A model generated the notes under the pieces. That model searched no databases. It saw only the letters and a program-made list of their open reading frames with translations, and had not been told where the DNA came from. Shown here in pieces: positions 23,989 through 33,448 of a stretch of DNA of 64,000 nucleotides. The translations under genes and the position numbers were made by a program. How positions within the stretch are numbered: position 1 is the stretch's first letter; each line of letters starts with the position of its first letter. The DNA is taken from assembly GCF_009834515.1 (NCBI RefSeq), contig NZ_CP019426.1, forward strand, positions 1,043,501 to 1,107,500. Direction: 5' to 3'. This stretch comes from Pseudomonas sp. R84 (lineage in GTDB: Bacteria > Pseudomonadota > Gammaproteobacteria > Pseudomonadales > Pseudomonadaceae).

Positions 23989-25542
23989 ATGCAGTTGATT
24001 GAACATTCCGACTCGCCGCGCCACATCCGCCTGCACGAGCGGGACAATGTGGTGGTAGTGGTCAACGACCAGGGCGCCCCGGCCGGCACTGAATTTGCCG
24101 ATGGCCTGGTGACGCTGGAATTTGTGCCGCAGAGCCACAAGGTCACCCTCGAAGACATTCCCGAGGGCGGCCAGGTGATTCGCTACGGTCAGGTGATTGG
24201 CTACGCGTTGCAGCCGATTCGCCGTGGCAGTTGGGTCAAGGAAGATCAACTGCGCATGCCGACTGCGCCGCCGCTGGACAGCTTGCCGCTGTCCACCGAG
24301 GTGCCGGACGCGCAGGCACCGCTGGAGGGCTTCACGTTCGAGGGCTATCGCAACGCTGACGGCACCGTCGGCACGCGCAATATTCTCGGCATCACTACGA
24401 CCGTACAGTGCGTCACCGGCGTGCTTGATCACGCGGTAAAACGCATCAAGGAAGAGCTGCTGCCGAAGTATCCGCACGTCGATGACGTGGTGGCGCTGAC
24501 TCATAGTTACGGTTGCGGCGTGGCAATTACCGCCACCGACGCCTACATCCCGATTCGCACCGTGCGCAATCTGGCGCGCAACCCGAACCTCGGTGGCGAG
24601 GCGTTGGTGATCAGTCTGGGCTGCGAGAAATTGCAGGCCGCTCAGGTCATGCACGAAGACGATGCGTCGGTGGATCTCAGCGATCCTTGGCTGTATCGCT
24701 TGCAGGATTCCAGTCACGGTTTCACCGAGATGATCGAGCAGATCATGGAACTGGCTGAAGTCCGTTTGAAGAAGCTCGACCAGCGCCGCCGCGAAACCGT
24801 GCCGGCGTCCGAGTTGATCCTCGGCATGCAGTGCGGTGGCAGTGATGCGTTTTCCGGCATCACCGCCAACCCGGCGCTGGGTTATGCCTCGGACTTGCTG
24901 CTGCGAGCGGGGGCGACGGTGATGTTTTCCGAAGTCACCGAAGTGCGCGATGCGATTTACCTGCTGACTTCACGCGCCGAAAGCAAAACCGTTGCCGAGG
25001 AACTGGTGCGCGAGATGGACTGGTACGACCGTTACCTGGCCAAGGGCGAGGCGGATCGCAGCGCCAACACCACGCCGGGCAACAAGAAGGGCGGGCTGTC
25101 GAACATTGTCGAGAAGTCGCTGGGCTCGATCGTCAAATCCGGCAGCAGCGCGATCAATGGCGTGCTTGGCCCTGGCGAGCGCTTCAAGCAGAAGGGTTTG
25201 ATTTTCTGTGCGACCCCGGCGAGTGATTTTGTCTGCGGCACGTTGCAGTTGGCGGCGGGAATGAACCTGCATGTGTTCACTACCGGGCGTGGCACGCCGT
25301 ATGGTTTGGCGATGGCGCCGGTGGTGAAAGTCTCGACGCGGACAGAGTTGGCGCAGCGCTGGCCGGATCTGATCGACATCGATGCCGGGCGGATCGCGAC
25401 CGGGCGCGCGACCATCGAGGAATTGGGTTGGGAGTTGTTTCACTATTACCTGGATGTGGCGAGCGGCAAGCAGCAGACCTGGGCGGAGAAGCACAAGCTG
25501 CATAACGACATTACGTTGTTCAATCCGGCGCCGATTACTTGA
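23989..25542 (+). CDS. garD: Galactarate dehydratase GarD
   Basis: GarD removes water from D-galactarate to give 5-keto-4-deoxyglucarate, the substrate of KdgD. The 517-residue protein has an N-terminal SAF domain (residues about 1-90, with [20 protein letters not shown]) and the UxaA/altronate-dehydratase catalytic region. That region has [53 protein letters not shown] and [20 protein letters not shown], whose cysteines and histidines bind iron in this family. The ATG follows GAGGAGCGGCGTC and lies 11 nt after gudP. No glucarate dehydratase gene (gudD) is seen in the window, so galactarate may be the main substrate or gudD lies elsewhere. Confidence 0.94.
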   Translation: MQLIEHSDSPRHIRLHERDNVVVVVNDQGAPAGTEFADGLVTLEFVPQSHKVTLEDIPEGGQVIRYGQVIGYALQPIRRGSWVKEDQLRMPTAPPLDSLPLSTEVPDAQAPLEGFTFEGYRNADGTVGTRNILGITTTVQCVTGVLDHAVKRIKEELLPKYPHVDDVVALTHSYGCGVAITATDAYIPIRTVRNLARNPNLGGEALVISLGCEKLQAAQVMHEDDASVDLSDPWLYRLQDSSHGFTEMIEQIMELAEVRLKKLDQRRRETVPASELILGMQCGGSDAFSGITANPALGYASDLLLRAGATVMFSEVTEVRDAIYLLTSRAESKTVAEELVREMDWYDRYLAKGEADRSANTTPGNKKGGLSNIVEKSLGSIVKSGSSAINGVLGPGERFKQKGLIFCATPASDFVCGTLQLAAGMNLHVFTTGRGTPYGLAMAPVVKVSTRTELAQRWPDLIDIDAGRIATGRATIEELGWELFHYYLDVASGKQQTWAEKHKLHNDITLFNPAPIT

Positions 25543-25810
25543 TGGTTTGGGGGTTGGGTCAAAAGCTACCCTCATCGGAACGCCGCCCGCCCACCCCTCT
25601 CCCGGGGGGGGGAGGGGGCCGATCCGGGGATATTTGAGAAGTACATCGATCTGGAAATGCTGAGCCGAATCCATAATCGACTCGGCCTTGCAGGTCGATG
25701 TATGCCGCAAAACACCTCGGTCAGTCCCCTCTCCCTCGGGGAGAGGGTTAGGGTGAGGGGCTTTTGCTTTATCATTGGCCCCTAACGACGCTCACCCAAG
25801 GCTCCCCGGC
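25543..25810. repeat. ctctccc-type repeat region after garD
   Basis: An AAGCTACCCTCATCGG tail and CCCCTCTCCCGGGGG (about 25593-25617) are followed by a unit ending CACCTCGGTCAGTCCCCTC and GGGGAGAGGGTTAGGGTGAG (to 25762). This is the same family as the tandem pair at 12181-12400. The hairpins may act as terminators (GGGGCTTTTGC at 25757). No gene is evident. Confidence 0.7.
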
Positions 25811-26752
25811 ATGCTGGCAATTTTCCTCGAAACCCTGAACATCACCGCGCCGGTGTTTGCCATGCTGTTTCTCGGTGTGCTGCTCAAGCGCATCGACTGG
25901 ATCAACGACAATTTCATCCACACCGCCTCCTCGCTGGTGTTCAACGTGACCATGCCGGCGTTGCTGTTTCTCGGCATCCTGCACGCCGATCTGCATGCTG
26001 CGCTGCAACCGTCCCTGCTGATCTACTTCTCCCTCGCCACGCTGGTGAGTTTTGCCCTGGCCTGGGGCTGGGCGATTTTCAAATGCCCGCGTGAAGATCG
26101 CGGCATCTACACCCAGGGCGCGTTTCGCGGCAACAACGGCGTGATTGGTCTGGCACTGGCGGCGAGCATGTACGGCGATTACGGGATTTCTCTCGGGGCG
26201 ATTCTCGCGGCGCTGGTGATCCTGTTCTACAACACGCTGTCGACCATCGTGCTCGCGGTATACAGCCCGGTGATCAAATCCGATCCGTGGAGCATCTGCA
26301 AAAGCGTGTTCAGCAATCCGTTGATCATCAGCGTGATTGCGGCGGCGCCGTTTGCCTATTTCAAGATCGGTTTGCCGGGCTGGCTGGAGACCTCAGGTCA
26401 ATATCTGGCGCAGACCACCTTGCCGCTGGCGTTGATCTGCATTGGCGGCACACTGTCGCTGGCGGCGTTGCGCAAGAGCGGTAGCATGGCGCTCAGTTCC
26501 AGCCTGGTGAAGATGATCGGTTTGCCGGTGCTGGCGACGCTCGGCGCGTGGTTGTGGGGATTTCGCGGGGCGGAACTGGGAATTCTGTTTTTGTATTTCG
26601 GCAGCCCGACGGCGGCGGCGAGTTTTGTCATGGCCCGGGCGGCGCAGGGCAATCATGAACTGGCGGCAGCGATTATCGTGATGACCACGTTGATGGCGGC
26701 GATCACTACCAATATCGGGATCTTTGTTTTGCAGTGGGGTGGGTGGATATAA
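25811..26752 (+). CDS. AEC-family transporter
   Basis: The 313-residue integral membrane protein has about ten helices in the two-bundle arrangement of the auxin-efflux-carrier family. The start MLAIFLETLNITAPVFAMLF is followed by LLKRIDWINDNFIHTASSLV, the conserved FRGNNGVIGLALAAS and a C-terminal LFLYFGSPTAAASFVMARAA. Bacterial members often carry malonate, malate or other small organic acids. It follows the aldarate genes at 268 nt with repeat hairpins between, so a transport role for a related acid is possible but unproven. The start ATG was preferred over an upstream frame that lacks a ribosome site. Confidence 0.85.
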   Translation: MLAIFLETLNITAPVFAMLFLGVLLKRIDWINDNFIHTASSLVFNVTMPALLFLGILHADLHAALQPSLLIYFSLATLVSFALAWGWAIFKCPREDRGIYTQGAFRGNNGVIGLALAASMYGDYGISLGAILAALVILFYNTLSTIVLAVYSPVIKSDPWSICKSVFSNPLIISVIAAAPFAYFKIGLPGWLETSGQYLAQTTLPLALICIGGTLSLAALRKSGSMALSSSLVKMIGLPVLATLGAWLWGFRGAELGILFLYFGSPTAAASFVMARAAQGNHELAAAIIVMTTLMAAITTNIGIFVLQWGGWI

Positions 26753-26758
26753 AGGCAA

Positions 26759-26837
26759 GATCAAAAGATCGCAGCCTGTGTCAGCTCCTACAGGAGACCG
26801 CATTTCCATGTAGGAGCTGCCGAAGGCTGCGATTTTT
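26759..26837. repeat. REP inverted repeat (GTAGGAGCTGCCGAAGGCTG type)
   Basis: AAAAGATCGCAGCCT..CAGCTCCTACA and the opposing TGTAGGAGCTGCCGAAGGCT with GCGATTTTTTAG form a long imperfect stem between two convergent genes. It could terminate the AEC gene on the plus strand. Confidence 0.8.
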
Positions 26838-27214
26838 TAGCTTTTCTCGTAACTGTCGATCACTTCCTGCGCAGCCCGAAACGCATCAATCGCCGCCGGT
26901 ACGCCGGCATACACCGCGCAATGCAGCAGCGCCTCACGGATCTCGTCCACCGTGCAGCCGTTGTTCAGCGCGCCGCGCACATGGCCTTTCAACTCTTGCG
27001 GGCACTTCAATGCGGTCAGCGCTGCAAGCGTTATCAGACTGCGAGTCTTCAGCGGCAAACCTTCACGATTCCACACACTGCCCCAGGCATGCTCATTGAC
27101 GAAATCCTGCAGCGGCTGGGTGAACTCGGTGGCGTTGCCCAAGGCGCGATCAACAAACGCATCGCCCATTACCTGGCGGCGGACTTCAACCCCGGACTTC
27201 TTCGATTCGGTCAT
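26837..27214 (-). CDS. Carboxymuconolactone decarboxylase family protein
   Basis: The 125-residue all-helical protein resembles PcaC-type carboxymuconolactone decarboxylases: LPLKTRSLITLAALTALKCP, then ELKGHVRGALNNGCTVDEIR and EALLHCAVYAGVPAAIDAFR. The CPQELKGH segment keeps the family's glutamate and histidine, but not the CxxC pair of AhpD peroxidases. Activity is uncertain: in pca operons the enzyme acts in protocatechuate breakdown, but no other pca gene is nearby. The start ATG overlaps the TGA of the upstream antiporter gene (ATGA), so translation is coupled. Confidence 0.85.
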   Translation of the reverse strand: MTESKKSGVEVRRQVMGDAFVDRALGNATEFTQPLQDFVNEHAWGSVWNREGLPLKTRSLITLAALTALKCPQELKGHVRGALNNGCTVDEIREALLHCAVYAGVPAAIDAFRAAQEVIDSYEKS

Positions 27215-28272
27215 GGTTTTTCACTCTTGTGGTGTTGGCGGCGCCAGGCGCGGATCGACGTGAACAGCAAAAACGTCAGCAGCGTCGGCAGGACATAAAA
27301 CAGCATCAGCCGCTCCAGCTTGCCGGCCAGTGGCATGCCGGTGGTGAACGACACCACGTGCAGCCCGTAAACCAGATACAAACCGAGCAGCAACAAACCT
27401 TCGGCGCGGGTCACGCGGTAGCCGGAATAGAACACCGGCAGGCACAGCGCGGCGACGCCGAGCATCACCGGCAGGTCGAAATCCAGCGCGTTCGGCGACA
27501 CCGACAGCGGCGTCGGCGCGATCAATGCGGTCAGGCCGAGTACCCCGAGCAGATTGAACAGGTTGGCACCGATCACGTTGCCCACGGCGATGTCGCGTTG
27601 CCCGCGCAATGCCGCGATCAGCGAGGTTGCCAGTTCCGGCAGCGAAGTGCCGACGGCGACCACGGTCAGGCCGATCACTCGCTCGGAGAATCCCAGATCC
27701 GTGGCCACCACGACGGCAGCGCCCAGCAGCAGATGCCCGGCGAATACCAGCATTGCCAAACCGATAACGATCATCAGCAAGCTGCTGATCCACGAGGCTT
27801 GCACTGCTTCGGCATGTTCCGAATGCGGCCGGGTCGAGTGCCGCGATTGACGCAGCAGCAAGCCGAGGTACAACGCCAGTGCGCCCAGCAGCAGGAGGCC
27901 GTCGAAGCGACCGATCTCTTCATTCCAGGCCAGGACGAACACCAGCAGGGTGGCACCGATCATCAGCGGAATATCGAGCCGCACCAGTTGCCGCGAGACG
28001 CGCAGCGGAATGATCAGCGCCGACAGGCCGAGGGTGACGAGGATATTGAAGATACTGCTGCCGACCACGCTGCCGACGGCGATGTCCGGGTTGTGCGCTA
28101 ACGCTGCCTGCAGGCTGACGGCCATTTGCGGCGCGCTGCTGCCAAGGGCGACGATGGTCAGGCCGATGATCAGCGGCCGCACATGCAGGCGCGCCGCCAG
28201 ACGCACCGCTGCGCGCACCATCAGTTCGGCGCCGAAGATCAGCAGGCACAGGCCGGCGAGCAGTTCGATCAC
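27211..28272 (-). CDS. Calcium/sodium antiporter (CaCA family, YrbG type)
   Basis: The 353-residue membrane protein has ten or more helices and the two inverted alpha repeats that define CaCA exchangers: ALGSSAPQMAVSLQAAL with VGSVVGSSIFNILVTLGLSA, and VGTSLPELATSLIAAL with VGNVIGANLFNLLGVLGLTA. Members exchange Ca2+ for Na+ or H+ at the inner membrane. In the first repeat the usual GTS.PE acid is replaced (GSSAPQM), leaving E only in the second repeat. This may alter ion coupling or be normal for this subgroup. The frame starts at a GTG without a clear ribosome site. It is translationally coupled to the decarboxylase-like gene. Confidence 0.88.
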   Translation of the reverse strand: MIELLAGLCLLIFGAELMVRAAVRLAARLHVRPLIIGLTIVALGSSAPQMAVSLQAALAHNPDIAVGSVVGSSIFNILVTLGLSALIIPLRVSRQLVRLDIPLMIGATLLVFVLAWNEEIGRFDGLLLLGALALYLGLLLRQSRHSTRPHSEHAEAVQASWISSLLMIVIGLAMLVFAGHLLLGAAVVVATDLGFSERVIGLTVVAVGTSLPELATSLIAALRGQRDIAVGNVIGANLFNLLGVLGLTALIAPTPLSVSPNALDFDLPVMLGVAALCLPVFYSGYRVTRAEGLLLLGLYLVYGLHVVSFTTGMPLAGKLERLMLFYVLPTLLTFLLFTSIRAWRRQHHKSEKP

Positions 28273-28318
28273 GCTGATGAGAGGTAAGTCGGCTAGTCCG
28301 AAAATGGTCGGCGCTCCA

Positions 28319-28693
28319 TCAGTCGTCGAGGGCCTGCACGCGAACCCGTGCGGTGCCGCTGCGCAGCATGCCGAGCTGTTCGGCGGCCTCGCGGGATACG
28401 TCGATCAGGCGCCCACGGGTGTGCGGGCCGCGGTCGTTGATGCGGACCACGACGGATTCATCGTTTTTCAGGTTGGTGACCTTCACCCGTGTGCCAAAGG
28501 GCAGCTGGCGGTGGGCGGCGGTCAGGGAATTCTGGTTGAACGGCTCGCCACTGGCGGTGCGTTTACCGTGGTGCTTGGCACCGTAATAGGAAGCGACGCC
28601 GGTCTGGTCGTAACCGTGCGGGTCGATGGTGCCGGTGCTGGCGCAACCGGCCAGCAAAGAAAGCAGGGCAAAAAGGCTGAGCAGACGCTTCAT
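28319..28693 (-). CDS. RlpA-like double-psi beta-barrel lipoprotein
   Basis: The 124-residue precursor has a lipobox (MKRLLSLFALLSLLAGC, acylated Cys17). It is followed by an RlpA-type double-psi barrel with GVASYYGAKHHGKRTASGEP, LPFGTRVKVTNLKN and VVRINDRGPHTRGRLIDVS; the NDRGP aspartate is the family's catalytic acid. RlpA proteins are lytic transglycosylases that cut peptidoglycan strands lacking stem peptides. It lacks the C-terminal SPOR domain of full-length RlpA, so septal targeting is not expected. It stands alone just upstream of the antiporter gene, as PA4485 does beside gatB in PAO1. Confidence 0.85.
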   Translation of the reverse strand: MKRLLSLFALLSLLAGCASTGTIDPHGYDQTGVASYYGAKHHGKRTASGEPFNQNSLTAAHRQLPFGTRVKVTNLKNDESVVVRINDRGPHTRGRLIDVSREAAEQLGMLRSGTARVRVQALDD

Positions 28694-28714
28694 TCAAGGT
28701 TTCCCGAAAACAAA

Positions 28715-28803
28715 TGTAGGAGTGAGCCTGCTCGCGATCGCGCAATGTCAGACACCGGAAAAGTGACTGTCAAATCGCTATCGCGAGCAGGCTCACTCCT
28801 ACA
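28715..28803. repeat. REP palindrome pair (GTGAGCCTGCTCGCGAT type)
   Basis: A perfect 24-nt inverted pair (28715-28738 with 28780-28803) has a 41-nt centre between the RlpA-like gene and gatB. A separate hairpin GGAGCCAG / CTGGCTCC (28810-28834) adjoins it and may mark the 3' end of gatB. Confidence 0.85.
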
Positions 28804-28841
28804 GGGGATGGAGCCAGGCTGTTTGTCTGGCTCCATTTTCA

Positions 28842-30287
28842 TCAGCCTTCGAGCTTGCTTTTCAGCAGTTCGTTCACTTGCTGCGGGTTGGCTTTGCCTT
28901 TCGACGCTTTCATCGCCTGGCCGACGAAGAAGCCGAACATCTTGCCGCGTTTGGCTTCATCCGCTGCACGATACTGTTCAACCTGCTCGGCGTTGGCCGC
29001 GAGCATTTCGTCGAGCACGGCCGAGATTGCGCCGCTGTCGGTCACTTGCTTCAGGCCGCGTTTTTCGATGATCTCGTCTGCGCTGCCTTCACCGTTGGCC
29101 ATCGCTTCGAACACAACCTTGGCAATCTTGCCGGAGATGGTGTTGTCCTTGATGCGCTGCAGCATGCCGCCCAACAGTTCAGCCGAAACCGGCGACTCGT
29201 CGATGTCCAGGCCTTGCTTGTTGAGCAGGCTGCCCAACTCGACCATCACCCAGTTCGCCGCCAGTTTGGCGTCACCGCCGATGCTCGCGACTTTCTCGAA
29301 GTAGTCGGCTTGCTCGCGGCTGGTGGCCAGCACGCTGGCGTCATAGACCGACAGACCGAATTGCTCCTGGAAGCGCTCGCGCTTTTGCGGAGGCAGTTCC
29401 GGCAGGGTGGCACGCACCTCGCCGAGGAACGATTCCTCGATAACCACCGGCAGCAGGTCCGGATCGGGGAAGTAACGGTAGTCGTTGGCTTCCTCTTTCG
29501 AACGCATCGGACGGGTTTCGTCCTTGTTCGGATCGTACAAACGGGTCTGCTGGATCACTTTACCGCCGTCTTCGATCAGCTCGATCTGACGCTGGATCTC
29601 GGAGTTGATCGCCTTCTCGATGAAACGGAACGAGTTGACGTTCTTGATCTCGCAACGCGTGCCGAACTCAACCTGGCCTTTCGGACGGATCGACACGTTG
29701 CAGTCGCAACGCAGCGAGCCTTCGGCCATGTTGCCGTCGCAGATGCCCAGATAACGCACCAGCGCGTGGATCGCCTTGACGTAAGCCACGGCTTCCTTGG
29801 CGCTGCGCATGTCCGGCTCGGAAACGATTTCCAGCAGCGGCGTGCCGGCACGGTTCAGGTCGATGCCGGTGGCACCGTTGAATTCTTCGTGCAGGCTCTT
29901 GCCGGCGTCTTCTTCCAGGTGCGCGCGGGTGATGCCGACACGTTTGACCGTGCCGTCTTCCAGCGCGATGTCCAGGTGGCCCTTGCCAACGATCGGCAAT
30001 TCCATCTGGCTGATCTGGTAGCCCTTCGGCAGGTCTGGGTAGAAGTAGTTTTTACGCGCGAACACGTTGTGCTGACCGATCTCGGCGTCAATCGCCAGAC
30101 CGAACATCACCGCCATGCGCACCGCTTCCTGGTTCAGCACCGGCAGAACGCCGGGCATGCCCAGGTCGATCAGGCTGGCCTGGGTGTTCGGCTCGGAACC
30201 GAACGTGGTGGAACTACCGGAAAAGATTTTCGACCGGGTAGTGAGCTGAGTGTGAATCTCCAGCCCGATCACGACTTCCCATTGCAT
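28842..30287 (-). CDS. gatB: Asp/Glu-tRNA amidotransferase subunit B
   Basis: GatB is the kinase/tRNA-binding subunit of the GatCAB complex that converts misacylated Asp-tRNA(Asn) or Glu-tRNA(Gln) to the amide. The 481-residue protein starts [20 protein letters not shown] and contains [38 protein letters not shown] motif (here [15 protein letters not shown]) and [13 protein letters not shown]. The C-terminal GatB/YqeY helical domain ends [17 protein letters not shown]. It is 10 nt after gatA in one operon. Confidence 0.97.
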   Translation of the reverse strand: MQWEVVIGLEIHTQLTTRSKIFSGSSTTFGSEPNTQASLIDLGMPGVLPVLNQEAVRMAVMFGLAIDAEIGQHNVFARKNYFYPDLPKGYQISQMELPIVGKGHLDIALEDGTVKRVGITRAHLEEDAGKSLHEEFNGATGIDLNRAGTPLLEIVSEPDMRSAKEAVAYVKAIHALVRYLGICDGNMAEGSLRCDCNVSIRPKGQVEFGTRCEIKNVNSFRFIEKAINSEIQRQIELIEDGGKVIQQTRLYDPNKDETRPMRSKEEANDYRYFPDPDLLPVVIEESFLGEVRATLPELPPQKRERFQEQFGLSVYDASVLATSREQADYFEKVASIGGDAKLAANWVMVELGSLLNKQGLDIDESPVSAELLGGMLQRIKDNTISGKIAKVVFEAMANGEGSADEIIEKRGLKQVTDSGAISAVLDEMLAANAEQVEQYRAADEAKRGKMFGFFVGQAMKASKGKANPQQVNELLKSKLEG

Positions 30288-30297
30288 GTGTGTCTCC

Positions 30298-31749
30298 TCA
30301 GAAGCCGGTTGGGGTGCGGGTGTGCCAGTCAGTGTTCAACTGATACTGGTGCGCAACGTTGAGCAAACGGCCTTCCTGGAAATATGGCGCGAGCAACTGC
30401 ACGCCCACCGGCAAGCCGTCGACAAAACCGGCCGGCATCGACAGGCCCGGCAGGCCCGCGAGGTTGGCGGTGATGGTGTAGACGTCTTCCAGATAGGCAG
30501 CGACCGGGTCGCTGTTCTTGGCGCCAAGCTTCCAGGCCGGGTTCGGCGTGGTTGGGCCGAGGATGATGTCGACTTCATTAAAGGCAGCCATGAAGTCGTT
30601 CTTCACCAGACGACGGATCTTCTGCGCTTTCAGGTAGTAGGCGTCGTAGTAACCGGCGGACAGCGCGTAGGCACCGACCATGATCCGGCGCTGCACTTCC
30701 GGGCCGAAGCCTTCGCCACGGGAGCGCTTGTACAGGTCGATCAGGTCTTTCGGTTGCTCGCAGCGATGGCCGAAACGCACGCCGTCGAAACGCGACAGGT
30801 TCGACGAGGCCTCTGCTGGCGCGATCACGTAGTACGCAGGAATCGCGTGCTGCATGTTCGGCAGGCTGATTTCCTTGATCACGGCACCGAGCTTCTGCAG
30901 CTCTTTGATGCTGTTCTGGATCAACTCGGCGATGCGCGGGTCGAGACCGGCGCTGAAGTATTCCTTCGGCACGCCGATGCGCAGGCCTTGCAGCGAGTCG
31001 CCGAGGCTTGCGGAGTAATCCGGCACCGGCTCATCGATGCTGGTCGAATCGTTCTGATCGAAGCCGGCCATACCTTGCAACAAAATTGCGCAGTCTTCGG
31101 CCGTGCGCGCCAACGGCCCGCCCTGATCGAGGCTGGAGGCGTAAGCGATCATGCCCCAGCGCGAAACACGACCGTAGGTCGGTTTCAGGCCGGTGAGGTT
31201 GGTGAACGCTGCCGGCTGACGGATCGAACCGCCGGTGTCGGTGGCGGTTGCCGCTGGCAACAGACGCGCGGCAACTGCCGCCGCCGAACCACCGGACGAA
31301 CCGCCCGGAACGTGTTCCAGGTTCCACGGGTTTTTCACCGCGCCATACCAGCTCGACTCGTTGGCCGAACCCATGGCGAATTCGTCCATGTTGGTCTTGC
31401 CCAAGGTCACGGCACCGGCCGCGGCCAGTTTCGCGACCACGGTGGCGTCGTACGGGGCTTTGAAGTTGTCGAGCATCTTCGAGCCGCAGCTGGTACGAAT
31501 GCCCTGGGTGCAGAACAGGTCTTTGTGAGCGATCGGCGCGCCGAGCAGGGCGCCGCTCTCACCGTTGGCGCGGCGGGCATCGGCGGCTTTCGCCTGCTCG
31601 ATGGCCAGCTCTTCGGTGAGGCTGATGAAACTGTTGAGCTGCGGATCGAGCTGGGTGATGCGCGCCAGCAGGACTTTGGTCAGCTCTTCGGAGGAAAACT
31701 TTTTATCGGCGAGACCGCGGGCGATCTCGGCCAGAGTCATTTGATGCAT
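30298..31749 (-). CDS. gatA: Asp/Glu-tRNA amidotransferase subunit A
   Basis: GatA is the glutaminase that releases ammonia for transamidation. The 483-residue amidase-signature enzyme carries the catalytic lysine in [10 protein letters not shown], the first serine in [16 protein letters not shown] and the second in [19 protein letters not shown]. The length is typical. It lies 16 nt downstream of gatC and 10 nt upstream of gatB, so the three genes form one minus-strand transcript diverging from mreBCD. Confidence 0.97.
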   Translation of the reverse strand: MHQMTLAEIARGLADKKFSSEELTKVLLARITQLDPQLNSFISLTEELAIEQAKAADARRANGESGALLGAPIAHKDLFCTQGIRTSCGSKMLDNFKAPYDATVVAKLAAAGAVTLGKTNMDEFAMGSANESSWYGAVKNPWNLEHVPGGSSGGSAAAVAARLLPAATATDTGGSIRQPAAFTNLTGLKPTYGRVSRWGMIAYASSLDQGGPLARTAEDCAILLQGMAGFDQNDSTSIDEPVPDYSASLGDSLQGLRIGVPKEYFSAGLDPRIAELIQNSIKELQKLGAVIKEISLPNMQHAIPAYYVIAPAEASSNLSRFDGVRFGHRCEQPKDLIDLYKRSRGEGFGPEVQRRIMVGAYALSAGYYDAYYLKAQKIRRLVKNDFMAAFNEVDIILGPTTPNPAWKLGAKNSDPVAAYLEDVYTITANLAGLPGLSMPAGFVDGLPVGVQLLAPYFQEGRLLNVAHQYQLNTDWHTRTPTGF

Positions 31750-31765
31750 TGCAGGCTCTTTCCCT

Positions 31766-32053
31766 TTAGTCGATGACTTTCGGAACCAGATACAGGCCGT
31801 TTTCGACCGCTGGTGCGATGGACTGGTAGGCCTCGCGGTGATTGCTCTCGGTCACGACGTCGGCGCGCAGGCGCTGACTGGCTTCCAGCGGGTGGGCCAG
31901 AGGCTCGATTCCGTCGGTATTAACAGCCTGCATTTCGTCGACCAGACCGAGAATGCTGTTGAGAGCGGAAGTAATGTGTGGAAGATCGGCATCATTGAGG
32001 CCAAGGCAGGCCAGATGAGCGATTTTTTCCACGTCGGAGCGTTCTAGCGCCAT
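31766..32053 (-). CDS. gatC: Asp/Glu-tRNA amidotransferase subunit C
   Basis: This 95-residue helical subunit wraps GatA and stabilises the complex. It has [20 protein letters not shown] near the N-terminus and the conserved [11 protein letters not shown] loop, ending [13 protein letters not shown]. The ATG follows AGGAGAATCCCG. It is first in the gatCAB operon, and its promoter lies in the 211-bp gap shared with mreB. Confidence 0.95.
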   Translation of the reverse strand: MALERSDVEKIAHLACLGLNDADLPHITSALNSILGLVDEMQAVNTDGIEPLAHPLEASQRLRADVVTESNHREAYQSIAPAVENGLYLVPKVID

Positions 32054-32191
32054 CGGGATTCTCCTGTGGAAAACAGAACGGACGGCGTCCGTGTGTTAGA
32101 TTGTCGGAACACTACCGCACTTCTACGGTCATAAGGCCGCGATTGTGGGGCTTGGTGCACAGAAAAGCGGCCAATTTAACATATTGGCGCC

Positions 32192-32220
32192 TTGCCCAAA
32201 ATCCCTGTCGTTGTTAGAGT
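32192..32220 (+). promoter_or_regulatory. Candidate mreB promoter
   Basis: TTGCCC (32192-32197), a 17-nt spacer and TAGAGT (32215-32220) form a modest sigma-70-like match 45 nt before the mreB ATG. Each hexamer matches consensus at about four positions, so this is tentative. Confidence 0.35.
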
Positions 32221-32252
32221 TTGCCGCACTTTTTTACCCACGCGTTGCCTAG

Positions 32253-33302
<1,050 letters not shown>

Positions 33303-33333
33303 GTCGCCGGGTGCAATACGTGGGTGAGCGCGC

Positions 33334-33359
33334 AGGCAGCACTTTGCAGTGCTGCCTGT
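33334..33359 (+). terminator. Hairpin after mreB
   Basis: A perfect 11-bp stem CAGGCAGCACT / AGTGCTGCCTG with loop TTGC is followed by TTGGCGTTTATCTTCTG. The weak T tract suggests partial termination or mRNA processing that keeps MreB in excess over MreC and MreD. Confidence 0.6.
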
Positions 33360-33406
33360 TGGCGTTTATCTTCTGTCAGTCTTCATCCAGGCCGGTTTGA
33401 TGCCGT

Positions 33407-33448
33407 ATGAATAAACAGAACATTTGCCTGGGAGGAGCGGCTTATTAA
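33407..33448 (+). other. 13-codon ORF overlapping the mreC start
   Basis: An ATG at 33407 opens MNKQNICLGGAAY, ending in TAA at 33446-33448. Its GGA GGA codons are the mreC Shine-Dalgarno, and its stop overlaps the inferred ATT start of mreC by one base (ATTAA). It has only a weak ribosome site of its own. Whether it is translated is unknown; the arrangement would suit translational coupling. Confidence 0.35.

Noticed and set aside
25543..25810. Gene remnant between garD and the AEC transporter
   Set aside because: Only repeat hairpins and low-complexity C/G runs are present; no frame on either strand matches a family.
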